Assembly (NCBI GenBank): GCA_015075405.1
Contig: JABTUK010000006.1
Location: 372,001-436,000, forward strand
Reading direction: 5' to 3'
Length of the DNA: 64,000 nt
DNA from: Anaerolineales bacterium
GTDB lineage: Bacteria > Chloroflexota > Anaerolineae > 4572-78 > J111
The position numbers and the translations under genes are program-made. Of this stretch, positions 34,236-43,661 are shown piece by piece. A model generated the notes under the pieces. The model was not told the origin of the DNA, made no database searches, and saw only the letters and a program-made list of their open reading frames with translations. Numbering within the stretch: the stretch's first letter is position 1; the number at the start of each line of letters is the position of its first letter.

Positions 34236-35198
34236 TCAGGCCCAAAAAGCTTCACCAGCCTCTTGCTTAATCATGATACGCTTCAGAAAATCAACGGCTT
34301 TCTCAAAGCCCTCATTTTTTGACATGAGGCCATCCTCGTGCTCGATAGACAAGACGCCCTCATACCCTACCAGTTGCAGGTTGCTGACCATATCGCGCCA
34401 GACTTCTTCGTTGTGGCCGTAGCCTACCGTGCGGAAGATCCAACTACGCCGGGCAAAATCACGATAAGATTTGGTGTCCAAGACCCCATTGACGGTTGCG
34501 TTGATAGGATCAATTTTAGTATCTTTGGCATGAAAATGAAAGATGGCCCGGCCCAAAGCGCGAATGGCCTGGCCTGGGTCAGCGCCCTGCCAAAACAGAT
34601 GGCTGGGATCAAAGTTGACGCCTAAATTTTCCCCAACCGCCTCGCGCAAGGCCAGAGCGGTTTCAGGGTTGTAGACGCAAAAGCCAGGGTGCATCTCGAT
34701 AGCCAACCTCACCCCACGCTCTATAGCAAATTTGTGGGTGGCTTGCCAATAAGGAATCATCACCTCTTCCCACTGCCATTTGACCGTCTCGCTAAAATCA
34801 GGCGGCCAGGGGCAGGTGACCCAGTTAGGATGTTTATCTTCAGGCCCGCCGCCGGGGCAGCCGGAAAAGGTCACAAAGGTATCTACTCCCAGCTTTTCAG
34901 CCATGAGAATGCCATTGGTTACGTAAGCGCGATGCTGCTCGCCGATGTCAGGATTGGGATGAAGGGGGTTGGCGTGGGCGCTCAAGGCGCTGATGGTCAA
35001 ACCTCGGCTGGTCACCGCCTTTTTCAGCGCGGCAATAGCCTCAACATCATTCAACAGTTCGGTTGGCTTGCAGTGAGCATCGCCTACATAACCGCCGCAG
35101 CCAATCTCTACGGCTTCCACCCCCACCGATTTGATGTAATCCAGCGCAGCTTCAAACTTCATGCCACTGAACATAACCGCGAATACGCCTAGTTTCAT
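34236..35198 (-). CDS. Sugar phosphate isomerase/epimerase family protein
   Basis: 320 residues, AP endonuclease 2-type TIM barrel. EIGCGGY (about 35-41), ALSAHANPLHPN, LAIEMHPGFCVYNPETAL, NFDPSHLFWQGADP, HFHAKDTKI and SIEHED supply the metal-binding Glu/Asp/His set typical of xylose isomerase-like enzymes. It probably acts on a free or oxidised sugar with the oxidoreductase encoded next to it. Start at ATG 35198 behind AGGAG. Confidence 0.82.
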   Translation of the reverse strand: MKLGVFAVMFSGMKFEAALDYIKSVGVEAVEIGCGGYVGDAHCKPTELLNDVEAIAALKKAVTSRGLTISALSAHANPLHPNPDIGEQHRAYVTNGILMAEKLGVDTFVTFSGCPGGGPEDKHPNWVTCPWPPDFSETVKWQWEEVMIPYWQATHKFAIERGVRLAIEMHPGFCVYNPETALALREAVGENLGVNFDPSHLFWQGADPGQAIRALGRAIFHFHAKDTKIDPINATVNGVLDTKSYRDFARRSWIFRTVGYGHNEEVWRDMVSNLQLVGYEGVLSIEHEDGLMSKNEGFEKAVDFLKRIMIKQEAGEAFWA

Positions 35199-35217
35199 TA
35201 AAATTCTCCTAAGAAAA

Positions 35218-35304
35218 TAGTAGACGGTAGACAGTAGACGGTAGACAGAGAAATAGTACGACCCTGCTACCTTGCGACCCTGCTACCTTGCGACCCTGCT
35301 ACCT
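35218..35304. repeat. Two-word array GTAGACGGTAGACAG / GACCCTGCTACCTTGC
   Basis: Word one 35218-35248, word two 35259-35304. Second copy of the unit at 27463-27570. The stop codon of the upstream oxidoreductase gene lies in word two. Confidence 0.75.
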
Positions 35305-36333
35305 TTTCATCTCACCACTGCGCACCGGCTGTCCTGTCTCACAGGATTTTATAACGTCGAAAACGATGCCTAACGACTTGATATTGTCCTGACACGTCGT
35401 CGCCACGGCCTTATGTTGGGTCACTGCCTGGTAAAACTCGTGCAATAAGTAGGCTTGGGCGACATGCGTTAGCTCAACCGGTTTGACCTCGATGACTTCC
35501 CCATTGCTAAACTGGCTGTACCCCCCCTGGCTCAATAACTCATCACTTCTAGCTTGAGTATACACTCGATCCTCTTGCAGGGTAACGACGCCGCGTTCAC
35601 ATTCAAAGCGCCAGTGGGCGTTCCAGGCAGTTTCTCGCCCGGTCGAGCACCAGGAGCCGTTGTAGGCTACCATGACTCCGCTGGCAAATTCAAGCGAAAC
35701 CGAGGCCGAGGCATCTCCTTTGTACCAACTCCAGGGAGGATTCCAGCTTCGGCCAAAAATGGAGACAGACTCGCTTTCCAACAAAAAGCGCATCAAATCG
35801 AAATGGTGGATGGCCATATCAATGATGAGGGGATAGGCCATTTCTTCCCGAAAGCCACCAAAGTGAGGCCCCTTGAAAAACTCTACGCTGACTGACCCCA
35901 CCCGGCCAAACTCGCCCGAAGCCAGGACGGACTTCAAGGTTTGCACCGGCACGTGATAGCGATAGTTCTGGGCTACCATATGCAACACACCGGTCTCATT
36001 CGCTTTCTGCCCAATCGCAACCGCGTCGGCCAGGGTGTTGGCCAGGGGTTTCTCCGACAGCACGGGCAGTCCGGCTTCCAGAGCAATCGCCGATATTTCC
36101 CGGTGAAACGCCGGTGGGGTGACGTCAATCACGCCGTCGGCTGAAACAGCCGCCAGAGCCTCAGGCAATGAACGAAAGATGAGGGCAGGATCAAGGCCAT
36201 ATTTTTCAGCCTGCTGCCGCCCAATATCTTCATTTATTTCTACCAGAGCCGCGTATTCTACTTCGGAGGAGTTGAGGACGGCGTTGAGCCAGGTATTCCC
36301 CATGCCGCCAATTCCAACTTGAATGACTTTCAT
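35299..36333 (-). CDS. Gfo/Idh/MocA family oxidoreductase
   Basis: 344 residues from ATG 36333. NAD(P)-binding VIQVGIGGMGNTWLNAVL (3-20), then LSEKPLANTLADA, the EKP motif of the family with the catalytic Lys, and the C-terminal alpha/beta domain with YPLIIDMAIHHFDLMRFL (the DxxxH pair). It oxidises a sugar or cyclitol hydroxyl. Together with the isomerase behind it and the ABC transporter in front it looks like a sugar-acid or cyclitol pathway. Confidence 0.85.
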   Translation of the reverse strand: MKVIQVGIGGMGNTWLNAVLNSSEVEYAALVEINEDIGRQQAEKYGLDPALIFRSLPEALAAVSADGVIDVTPPAFHREISAIALEAGLPVLSEKPLANTLADAVAIGQKANETGVLHMVAQNYRYHVPVQTLKSVLASGEFGRVGSVSVEFFKGPHFGGFREEMAYPLIIDMAIHHFDLMRFLLESESVSIFGRSWNPPWSWYKGDASASVSLEFASGVMVAYNGSWCSTGRETAWNAHWRFECERGVVTLQEDRVYTQARSDELLSQGGYSQFSNGEVIEVKPVELTHVAQAYLLHEFYQAVTQHKAVATTCQDNIKSLGIVFDVIKSCETGQPVRSGEMKR

Positions 36334-36380
36334 CAATATTAATTCCACCTCTTTAGCTGAGACCAAGTTTTTTACGAGCC

Positions 36381-36423
36381 TCGTGTTGCGTGTTCCGTTT
36401 ATTTACGCAACACGCAACACGTG
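36381..36423. repeat. Word hairpin, CGTGTTGCGT family
   Basis: TCGTGTTGCGTGTTCCGT, loop TTATTT, ACGCAACACGCAACACGTG; 2 mismatches in 19. Close sister of 17345-17395. Confidence 0.85.
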
Positions 36424-36456
36424 TATCATTTGGTCAATCCTTTTCAGGATTACATT

Positions 36457-37479
36457 TTAGCGGTACCTGGGTTGATTGAGTTTATGACCAATCAGGGATA
36501 GAATGATAATCAGTCCATAGAAGAAGCGGGTGTAATAGCCGGTTAATCCGGCGGCGATCACGCCGGTTTCAATAAAACCGACGATGAAAGCGCCAATTAC
36601 CGCGCCAGGCACGGTGCCCACACCGCCCCACGTGGGGGTGCCGCCCACAAACACGGCTGCCAGCACCGGCAGTAAGTAGCCATCGCCGGTGGTGGGCCAG
36701 AAGGTGGTATTGATTAAAGTTGAGAGGACTCCGGCAAAGGCGGCAGCCAGACCCACCAGCGCAAAAGCATAAATTTTGGTCCGATTGACGTGGATGCCCA
36801 TTTCGCGGGCGCTCTCCGGGTTATCACCGATGCAGCAAATGTGGCTGCCAAATTTGTGGTAATTAAACAGCAGGGTAGCAACGACGGCAAAAAGTATGCC
36901 CCAAATCATTTGCACCGGCACAAGTCCAATATCGCCCACAAAAAGATTAAAAAATGTACCCCCTCTGAGTTGAGTCAAAGGGATGCCCTCGCCCTGGGTC
37001 ATAATGTTAATAAAGCCACGCCATAAAAAGTTCATGCCCAGGGTGACCACCAACGAAGAGAGACCCACTTTAGTAACCAGCAGCCCATTGAGGATACCGG
37101 CCAAAATGCCGATGACCAGAGCCGCCAATAAACCCAGAAAAGGACTCCAACCGGCGGCCACAGCGGCGGCAAAGCCAAGCGTAGCCAGACCCATCACCGA
37201 ACCAAAAGAAAGGTCAATTTCTCCCGCCGTCACTACAAACACCAGGGAAGCGGCCAGGATAATCGAAACGGGTAAAGAGATAAAAACGGCTCGATAAGCC
37301 AGGGGGTTGAGAAAAACTTTAGGATTGGCCACAATAAAGCCAAGAATCAGCACGGCAAAAACTAAAAACGCGCTGAAGGCTCGTCTGTTTTTAGCCATAA
37401 ACGCGGTCAACCCCACCCGGCGATAAGGGGGAGAATTGATAGGGGTGGTCAAATCTAGCGTCGGTACTTTTTCAGTCAT
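36457..37479 (-). CDS. Sugar ABC transporter permease (RbsC type)
   Basis: 340 residues from ATG 37479 (AAGGAG upstream, 16 bp after the ATPase stop). Eight to ten hydrophobic helices; AGEIDLSFGSVMGLATLGFA and the C-terminal GGTPTWGGVGTVPGAVIGAF are signatures of CUT2-family permeases. It forms the membrane channel with the ATPase gene upstream and the binding protein at 38632. Confidence 0.87.
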   Translation of the reverse strand: MTEKVPTLDLTTPINSPPYRRVGLTAFMAKNRRAFSAFLVFAVLILGFIVANPKVFLNPLAYRAVFISLPVSIILAASLVFVVTAGEIDLSFGSVMGLATLGFAAAVAAGWSPFLGLLAALVIGILAGILNGLLVTKVGLSSLVVTLGMNFLWRGFINIMTQGEGIPLTQLRGGTFFNLFVGDIGLVPVQMIWGILFAVVATLLFNYHKFGSHICCIGDNPESAREMGIHVNRTKIYAFALVGLAAAFAGVLSTLINTTFWPTTGDGYLLPVLAAVFVGGTPTWGGVGTVPGAVIGAFIVGFIETGVIAAGLTGYYTRFFYGLIIILSLIGHKLNQPRYR

Positions 37480-37495
37480 GAGGTTCTCCTTGGCC

Positions 37496-38284
37496 TTACG
37501 GCATGATACTCTGGCTCCGGCCAGGCGCAGCCGGCTGATGCCCGGCCCGCGCGATAACCTGTAATTCTTTAACCAACTGTTCAGCCGAGATTTGAGTTTT
37601 ATCCGTTTCCATGACAATCTCGCCCCGGTCAATCACCACAAAGCGTTCACAAATATCGTAAGTGTGGTAAATGTTATGGCTGATAAAGATACAAGAACTA
37701 CCCTGTTCTTTGATTTGGCGCACAAAATTAAAGACCTTTTCAGACTCTGTCAGGGATAGGGCGGTGGTCGGCTCATCGAGAATAATTAAATCTGCTTTGA
37801 AGTACAAGGCTCTGGCAATGGCCACACCCTGCCTTTCGCCGCCCGATAACGTGGCCACAATTGAATCGGAGGAGAACACTTTAGAGGTAAAGCCAATCGC
37901 TCTCATTAAGTGGTCAGCTTCGGCAAACTGCTGTTTAACGTTCATAAAACCAAGCCAGCCTGTTTTTTCTCGGCCCATAAAGATGTTGCGGGCAATGGTT
38001 TGCTGCACCACCAGCGCCCGATCTTGGTAAACCGTTTCAATGCCCATCGCCCGGGCCTGGGTAACAGACCAGTAGTCCATTTTTTGGCCCCTGATAAAAA
38101 TTTCACCGGAGTCGGGCTTATGGACGCCGGCAATCATTTTGATGAGGGTTGATTTACCGGCCCCGTTATCGCCGATGAGTCCAATGATTTCAGGCTGGCC
38201 AACCTTTAAATTAACGTTGCTAACGGCGTTAACTTTGCCAAAGGATTTGGTAATATTTCTTAGCTCTAAAAATTCAGTCATCAA
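37496..38284 (-). CDS. Sugar ABC transporter ATP-binding protein (single domain)
   Basis: 262 residues. Walker A GDNGAGKST (about 39-47), signature ATLSGGERQGVAIARAL, Walker B LIILDEPTTAL, switch His in FISHNIYHT. Unlike the RbsA-type fused ATPase at 55149 it has one ATPase domain, as in FrcA-like transporters, and would act as a homodimer. Encoded between binding protein and permease genes of the same transporter. Confidence 0.87.
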   Translation of the reverse strand: MMTEFLELRNITKSFGKVNAVSNVNLKVGQPEIIGLIGDNGAGKSTLIKMIAGVHKPDSGEIFIRGQKMDYWSVTQARAMGIETVYQDRALVVQQTIARNIFMGREKTGWLGFMNVKQQFAEADHLMRAIGFTSKVFSSDSIVATLSGGERQGVAIARALYFKADLIILDEPTTALSLTESEKVFNFVRQIKEQGSSCIFISHNIYHTYDICERFVVIDRGEIVMETDKTQISAEQLVKELQVIARAGHQPAAPGRSQSIMP

Positions 38285-38380
38285 CGGCTTTGCTCCTTTG
38301 GTAAAATTGATTTCAGGCGCGACGCTCTTTGCTTGCAGGTGCGTCGCGCCTGAGGTGGCTGAGTTTTAGAGAGTTCCAAC

Positions 38381-38494
38381 GTAACTGCTCAATCCTCATG
38401 TCATTTCGAGGCCGTAGGCCGAGAAATCCCTACCGCGCTGCATCGGCCTCGGAGATTTCTCCCTTCGGTCGAAATGACATGGCTGAGTAGTTAC
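38381..38494. mobile_element. MITE-like element (copy 2) with 8-bp target duplication
   Basis: Ends GTAACTGCTCAATCCTCATG and, on the right (reverse complement), GTAACTACTCAGCCATGTCA. Flanked by perfect direct repeats GTTCCAAC (38373-38380 and 38495-38502). GTAA ends and 8-bp duplications are the habit of IS66-family transposases, so it is probably mobilised in trans; no transposase in the window. Confidence 0.85.
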
Positions 38495-38518
38495 GTTCCA
38501 ACAAAATGATTCGTCAGG

Positions 38519-38560
38519 GTGCGTGTTGCGTAAATTCTTCCCACGCAGCACGCAATACGT
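38519..38560. repeat. Word hairpin, GTGCGTGTTGCGT
   Basis: Left arm 38519-38531, right arm 38542-38560, one mismatch in 11 central positions. Fourth member of the CGTGTTGCGT family, 17 bp from the element above. Confidence 0.7.
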
Positions 38561-38631
38561 TTTGATGGATTTACACAGTGCCTGGTATACCGCAAGGGTA
38601 TCCTTTAAGACAGGTAAATCTTGGAATTACC

Positions 38632-39726
38632 TTAGCGATAACCCTTGTTGGCCCACTCGGCCACGGCCTCGTAGTTGGTGGCATCTACAAACCCTGCCCC
38701 GGTATCCACAACCAAAGGCGCAAAGCCATATATTTTGCTACCGCACAGGCTTAGAATCGGCAAGTAACCTTGTTGGAAGGGTTGTTGGTCAGACGTTAAT
38801 TGAATATAGCCTTTCTTAAAACCGTCAATCACGGCGGGGCTGGTGTCGAAGCCGATATTTAAGATCTCACCGGGTTTTTTGCCAATGGCTTGCATGTAAG
38901 TTTCGGAAGCGCCCAATACCTGGCCTCCGGCATAAGTAATCAGCTTTACCTCAGGGTCCGATAGGACAGCCGCAGAGATAGAGGGTGTTAATAAGTTTGG
39001 ATCGCTGGCCGATCCTTGCACTGCGTCAAGTCTTTCAACCACCAGGCCGGCTTCCTCAAAAGCCTTCGCCACCCCTTCTTCTCTGATATAGCGACCGGGT
39101 TGTCCCCACGGACCAAAGACAAGCGCGTGGTCGCCTGCTTTCAGGCCAAATTGCCGGATGGCTTCTTGGGCCAGGGCGCGTCCTTGCGGTTCCAGATTAG
39201 CGCCCACATAGCCGCCCCCAAATTTGGCTCGTACCAGAGGCACATCCACGTTTTGGTACATCATCAAAATACCGGCTTTACTGGCCTCTTCAGCCAGAGG
39301 CATAATGGCGTCATCGCCGGCGTGGCCCATCATAGCAATGCCATCGGGCTTGGCGGCAATAGCGTCTCTGAGCTGGTCGAGCATCTTCTGAGGGTCCCAC
39401 CCGGAAAACACGTATTCAACGGTAGGACCCAGGTCGGCTTCAGCCGCCAGAGCGCCCTTATGCACAATCGAAGCAAAAGCATCCCCAGGGTCGCCGCCCA
39501 CAAAGTAACGGATAGTGACCCCTGAACACCATTTAGGGGCGGCTTCAGCGGTAGGTTCCGCCGTGGCCTGGATAAATTGCTGAGCGCTTTCGGCTGCAAC
39601 TACGTCAGCTTCTTGAACTCGTGCTTCTACCGCTGGCGCTTGCTGTGAGGCAAAGACGGTAGCAACCAGCAGTAAGAGCGTTGCCAGCAAAACTAAAGAG
39701 ATTGGGCTATATTTAATTGTATTCAT
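38632..39726 (-). CDS. Sugar ABC transporter periplasmic-type binding protein (RbsB type)
   Basis: 364 residues. N-terminal signal/anchor helix (about 10-27, no lipobox Cys), acidic Thr/Ala linker, then a type I periplasmic-binding fold: GDPGDAFASIVHKGALAAEADLG, PDGIAMMGHAGDDAIMPLA, GGQVLGASETYMQAIGKK, INIGFDT-like NIGFDTSPAV and SDQQPFQQGYLP. Delivers an unknown sugar to the permease/ATPase encoded downstream. Its leader carries a TTTGGTA-G-TACCAAA palindrome. Confidence 0.85.
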   Translation of the reverse strand: MNTIKYSPISLVLLATLLLLVATVFASQQAPAVEARVQEADVVAAESAQQFIQATAEPTAEAAPKWCSGVTIRYFVGGDPGDAFASIVHKGALAAEADLGPTVEYVFSGWDPQKMLDQLRDAIAAKPDGIAMMGHAGDDAIMPLAEEASKAGILMMYQNVDVPLVRAKFGGGYVGANLEPQGRALAQEAIRQFGLKAGDHALVFGPWGQPGRYIREEGVAKAFEEAGLVVERLDAVQGSASDPNLLTPSISAAVLSDPEVKLITYAGGQVLGASETYMQAIGKKPGEILNIGFDTSPAVIDGFKKGYIQLTSDQQPFQQGYLPILSLCGSKIYGFAPLVVDTGAGFVDATNYEAVAEWANKGYR

Positions 39727-39953
39727 TTGAGTAACTCTCCCATCATCATTGATATTTTTTAAGAAAAATTAGGCTTCACCATTGCCACGTTTAAACCCCC
39801 TTTTGCCCTCACCTCCTTTCCAGCAGAATAGACCACTGACGGCAGAGATAATACCCTTGTGGTACCGCCGACCGCCGAAAAATAGAAGATAGAAGATGGA
39901 GTTTGGCAGTCCTGCTACCTTGCAGCTCTGCTACTTTACCCATTTTTTGGTCG
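39727..39953. other. Leader region of the sugar-binding protein gene
   Basis: No gene. Contains an AGAAGATAGAAGATGGAG array (about 39886-39903) and CCTGCTACCTTGCAGCTCTG (39911-39930), which resembles word two of the array at 35259. Confidence 0.4.
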
Positions 39954-39968
39954 TTTGGTAGTACCAAA
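39954..39968. promoter_or_regulatory. FadR/GntR-type operator
   Basis: Perfect palindrome TTTGGTA G TACCAAA, in the leader of the transporter operon and 46 bp from the end of the enolase-superfamily gene. Same core as 41960-41974 in front of the regulator gene, and it fits the TTGGTnnnACCAA pattern of FCD-domain GntR regulators. Confidence 0.8.
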
Positions 39969-40014
39969 TTATTCCAAAAAAAGCTGTTTCTCCCCATTAT
40001 TTTGAGTTTGAACT

Positions 40015-41181
40015 CTACTTTAGAAGTTGACCTAACTTCACCGGCGCAGGCGGGACAAATTCAGCCAGCCTGTCCGCGGGTATAGCAAAATCCGGTTGAG
40101 CATAAGTGGTTCTGGCCTTATCAGACAAAGCCAGGCCGTGTCCCGGTCTATCGGGGGCTAGGGCGTAACCGTCAATAAATTGAACCGGTTCTTGCAGCAG
40201 ATGGTTATAATTCAGAAATGAATATTCTATCCCTTCCACTTCCGGCAGGGCGGCGGCCAGATGAACGCCCAATTCAAAAGGCGTATTGCCCAGGGATACC
40301 GGCAGACCGTATTCGGCGGCCAGCCAGGTTGCTTTGAGCGTATCACTGATGTGTCCATGCGCATTGAGAATGTCAACGGCTCGGTGCTCAATCAGTTTAT
40401 GTTTGTCGTGTAAGCTTAAATATTCGCCCGTGTTAAGGCGGCAAAACGGCACGGCTTGAGCGACTTGAGCCAGACCGGCAAAGTCGTCACGCAGGCAGGG
40501 GTCTTCAACCCAGTAGATATTGAAACCAGCTTCTCGATAGGCGTGCAGCCGGGAGATAGCTTCCTTGGGCGACCAGGCTTCATTGGCGTCTATCATTAAC
40601 CTGGCTCCACTACCTACCACTTCGACCACATGAGCCAGCCGGGTTAAATCCCAGGTCAGGTCGCGATGCCCCACCTTCACTTTGAAGGCTTTGAAACCCA
40701 TCTGGACAGCCTGTTGAAACAACGAGGCGACTTCTGTATGGGTTAGATGAAAGCCCAAACAACTGGCATAGGCCAGAACCCGCTTTTCCTGGCCTCCCAG
40801 CAGACGATACAAGGGTAAATCCAAAATTTTACCCTGCAAATCCCACAAGGCTTGATCAATCGCCTGGTCCACGTGGTAGGGCAGGGAGCGAATATTACCC
40901 CCTCTGGGACGAGCCAGCCGGTTGGTCAGGCTAAAGGGATTTTGCCCCAGCACGTGGGGGGCAATTTCCGTCTCAAACCAGCGTTTGAGTTCGGCCAGCG
41001 CGGGTAAGGGAAAGAAATTATTGAAGAAGAAGCCTAATCCGGCGTGCCCTTGTTTGGTGATAAGTTCCAGGGCAGCCAGCGATACCCGCTCGCTGCGGAC
41101 CTGCGAGTCGCCTATCACGCGATCACGGGGAAAATCAAAGCGGGTAATTTGATAGTCGTCAATCGTTAAATCTTGGGTCAT
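40015..41181 (-). CDS. Enolase-superfamily (mandelate racemase/muconate lactonizing type) enzyme
   Basis: 388 residues. Catalytic KVK motif in AFKVKVGHRD (about 168-176), metal-binding Asp in LMIDANEAWS, Glu in WVEDPC, a third acidic position in LNTGEYLS, and His in NAHGHISDTLK. This set fits acid-sugar dehydratases of the mandelate-racemase group, which remove water from aldonates. The gene overlaps the regulator gene by 4 bp, so an inducing sugar acid may be its substrate. Exact substrate not assignable. Confidence 0.82.
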   Translation of the reverse strand: MTQDLTIDDYQITRFDFPRDRVIGDSQVRSERVSLAALELITKQGHAGLGFFFNNFFPLPALAELKRWFETEIAPHVLGQNPFSLTNRLARPRGGNIRSLPYHVDQAIDQALWDLQGKILDLPLYRLLGGQEKRVLAYASCLGFHLTHTEVASLFQQAVQMGFKAFKVKVGHRDLTWDLTRLAHVVEVVGSGARLMIDANEAWSPKEAISRLHAYREAGFNIYWVEDPCLRDDFAGLAQVAQAVPFCRLNTGEYLSLHDKHKLIEHRAVDILNAHGHISDTLKATWLAAEYGLPVSLGNTPFELGVHLAAALPEVEGIEYSFLNYNHLLQEPVQFIDGYALAPDRPGHGLALSDKARTTYAQPDFAIPADRLAEFVPPAPVKLGQLLK

Positions 41182-41921
41182 ACCCCAAACCCTTCTGAGT
41201 TCGTTTTGCTGAGGAGTTGTTCAAGGTTGGATTTGGCCGTGTTCATATGAGCCAGCATAGCCTTTGCGGCTAAATCGGGGTCCCCAGTAGCCAGAGCAGC
41301 GACAATGGCTTGATGATCGCGGGTGGCCTGCTGGCGAGCTTCCAGCGTTTCGGCGGTTTTATGACGGGTTTCCAGACCCAATTTGAGGATGACCTCGGCA
41401 AATTGGGCTAAAATTGAGTTCCGTGAAAATTGAGACAACATGCGATGAAATTCGAGATCAGATTCACTGAAAGCAGTCAGGCTATCCAGTTGCTCCGCCA
41501 TTTTGTTAGTATGGGTTTGCAGTTGCTCAAACTCTGCGGGGGTGATCCGACTAGCCGCCAGGCGGATAATTGTGACTTCCAGCGCTGAACGAGCCTCGAA
41601 CAACTCAATAATCGAGGACTCGCTCATGCGAAACATAAACTCAAGCCGTTCGATAAAAGTATTTGGCTTCAGATCGGTAATATAGGCCCCCGAACTACGC
41701 CGGATATCAATCACGTCCATAGCGGATAGGGCGCGTAAGGCGGCGCGTAAGGTCTGCCGTCCCACCTGCATTATCTCAGCCAGTTCACGTTCAGGCGGCA
41801 GTTTGTCGCCGGGTTGGAGCTGCCTGTTTTTGATGAGATCCAGAATCCGGTCAATAATCCGGTCGGGCAATACTTCGGTTTCAAAAGTGCCAAAATTAAT
41901 CCTTTTTTCGTCGCTAAGCAT
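41178..41921 (-). CDS. FadR/GntR-family transcriptional regulator
   Basis: 247 residues. N-terminal winged helix of GntR type (LQPGDKLPPERELAEIMQVGRQTLRAALRAL, about residues 37-67), then an all-helical FCD effector domain with LEVTIIRLAA, SESDLEFHRMLSQFSRN and DHQAIVAALATGD, whose Asp/His residues bind a metal and carboxylate effector. It likely represses its own operon and the transporter via the two TTGGTA-G-TACCAA sites. Confidence 0.88.
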   Translation of the reverse strand: MLSDEKRINFGTFETEVLPDRIIDRILDLIKNRQLQPGDKLPPERELAEIMQVGRQTLRAALRALSAMDVIDIRRSSGAYITDLKPNTFIERLEFMFRMSESSIIELFEARSALEVTIIRLAASRITPAEFEQLQTHTNKMAEQLDSLTAFSESDLEFHRMLSQFSRNSILAQFAEVILKLGLETRHKTAETLEARQQATRDHQAIVAALATGDPDLAAKAMLAHMNTAKSNLEQLLSKTNSEGFGV

Positions 41922-41950
41922 GAAGCCCTCTGAGTCTCAATATACGCTGT

Positions 41951-41974
41951 AATTGGTAGATTGGTAGTACCAAT
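41951..41974. promoter_or_regulatory. FadR/GntR-type operator before the regulator gene
   Basis: ATTGGTA G TACCAAT (41960-41974) preceded by an extra half site AATTGGTAG (41951-41959), 30-53 bp before the regulator start. Autoregulation is implied. Confidence 0.82.
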
Positions 41975-42106
41975 TATGGGCAACTTTATCATAGTCTTGT
42001 CTATTTGTCAAACGGTCGCTACCGGTTCTATCTCAGGTAATCTGAAACAATGGGGGCAAAAATTTCGCGCTTTTCGTTGCTTTCGTTTTTTCCTGGTCCA
42101 AATGCT

Positions 42107-43636
42107 TTATGCCGCCTTCAAATGGGCCAGACGATCCCACGGTTCACGCATGGCGCCAAGAAGCCGCTTATACTCTTCGTATCGGGCCAGGTAGAGGGGC
42201 GTGCGCTTCCGGTCAGGCTTGTGTACCCGCACCACAGAAACGGCTTGCTCTACCGCTTCGGTGAAGTTGGCGTAGATACCGGCTCCAATTCCGGCTGATA
42301 TGGCCGCGCCGCGCGCGCCGGTCTCGATCCCGTCGGGGACTTCAATCAGTACTTCCAGAGTGTCAGCAAACATCTGAGCCCAGACTTCGCTCCGCGCGCC
42401 GCCCCCGGTCAGCCGGGCAATATCGAAATTGGCTCCGGCCTGACGTAATTTCTCAATATGATTCAGATGGCTAAAGACTATCCCTTCATAGAGCGCCCGG
42501 AGCAGGTGAGCGCGGGTGTGCCACCCGCCGACGCCGTAAAAGCCAGCCCTGGCCGTGGATTGTACATTAGAGCCGTACAAGAACGGATGGAAAATCAGGT
42601 TGGCGCTATCCAGGGGTACCTGGGCGACGACTTCATTGCACACTTCATACACGGAGATGCCCCGGTTGCTGGCTTCAATTCGTTCTTCGGCGCAGAACTG
42701 ATTGACAAACCATTCCAGGTTGGTGGCCGAGGTGGCGCTCGCTTCGATGGTCAGCCAATATTCGGGGTCGGCAAAGATCGTGGTCATGAAAATATCAGGG
42801 GAGACAATGGGTTTCGCTGTGACCACCTCGTTGATGCTCCAGGAACCAACAATGATACAGGCCTGGCCCGGCCGGGTGACTCCGGCGCCGATGGCGCTGG
42901 CATCAACATCAAACAGGCCGCCAACCACCGGGACGCCAACCGCCAATCCGGTCACTGCGGCGGCGGCTGGCGTCACCTTACCAATTACTTCAAAACTGTA
43001 GGCGAGCCGAGGCAAAGCCTCAACCATTTCGGGGATGCCATACAGGGCCATCAGGTCCGCTGAATAAGAACGGTTGGGCACGTCAAGCAGGCTGGTGGCG
43101 CTCATATCGGTGTAATCGGTCCTGATTTCGCCGGTCAGACAGTAGTTGATGTAATCTTTGCACAGCAGTGCTGCTCCAATGCGCTCATAAACCGCCGGTT
43201 CGTGCTGCTTGAACCAGGCCAACAGCGCGTTGGGCTGGGCGGGCCAGAAGCTTTGCAGGGTGCGGGGAAAGGCTTGCTCGCGCACGGCGGCTACATTCCA
43301 GCCGTCCACTATGTCAGCCGCTCGTGTATCAAGGGATTGAATGCCGTTCCAGACGGGTCTGCCGGCTTTATCGAGCAGGTAAAGGCCATTCCCGTGGCCG
43401 GAACTGCCGATACCTACAATCTCCCCCGGTTTAATCCCTGCTTTGGCAATGACTTCGCGGATGGCTTCGGCTGTTTCCTGCCACAGCGACTCCATGCTCC
43501 GCTCCGTCCAGCCGGGCTGGGGATAATGTGTGTCAACTTTTCGGCTGGCGACCTGTAGTTCTTTTCCATTCAGATCAAAAATGGCTGCTTTAGAAACGGT
43601 ATTCCCGTTATCCAAACCTAGTAAATATTGGCCCAT
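42107..43636 (-). CDS. lyxK: FGGY-family kinase, L-xylulokinase (LyxK) type
   Basis: 509 residues. YLLGLDNGNTVSKAAIFDLNG (4-24) is the phosphate-1 motif; HYPQPGWTERSMESLWQ, VGIGSSGHGNGLYLLD, VPVVGGLFDVDASAIGAG and FHPFLYGSN...HLLRALYEGIVFSHLNHIEKLR closely follow E. coli LyxK as I recall it. It phosphorylates L-xylulose, or 3-keto-L-gulonate as that enzyme also can. As last gene of the minus-strand block it supplies the phosphorylated substrate for the UlaD-type decarboxylase and UlaE-type epimerase encoded upstream. Confidence 0.85.
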   Translation of the reverse strand: MGQYLLGLDNGNTVSKAAIFDLNGKELQVASRKVDTHYPQPGWTERSMESLWQETAEAIREVIAKAGIKPGEIVGIGSSGHGNGLYLLDKAGRPVWNGIQSLDTRAADIVDGWNVAAVREQAFPRTLQSFWPAQPNALLAWFKQHEPAVYERIGAALLCKDYINYCLTGEIRTDYTDMSATSLLDVPNRSYSADLMALYGIPEMVEALPRLAYSFEVIGKVTPAAAAVTGLAVGVPVVGGLFDVDASAIGAGVTRPGQACIIVGSWSINEVVTAKPIVSPDIFMTTIFADPEYWLTIEASATSATNLEWFVNQFCAEERIEASNRGISVYEVCNEVVAQVPLDSANLIFHPFLYGSNVQSTARAGFYGVGGWHTRAHLLRALYEGIVFSHLNHIEKLRQAGANFDIARLTGGGARSEVWAQMFADTLEVLIEVPDGIETGARGAAISAGIGAGIYANFTEAVEQAVSVVRVHKPDRKRTPLYLARYEEYKRLLGAMREPWDRLAHLKAA

Positions 43637-43661
43637 GGATTATCCCCTTTCATACACTAAG

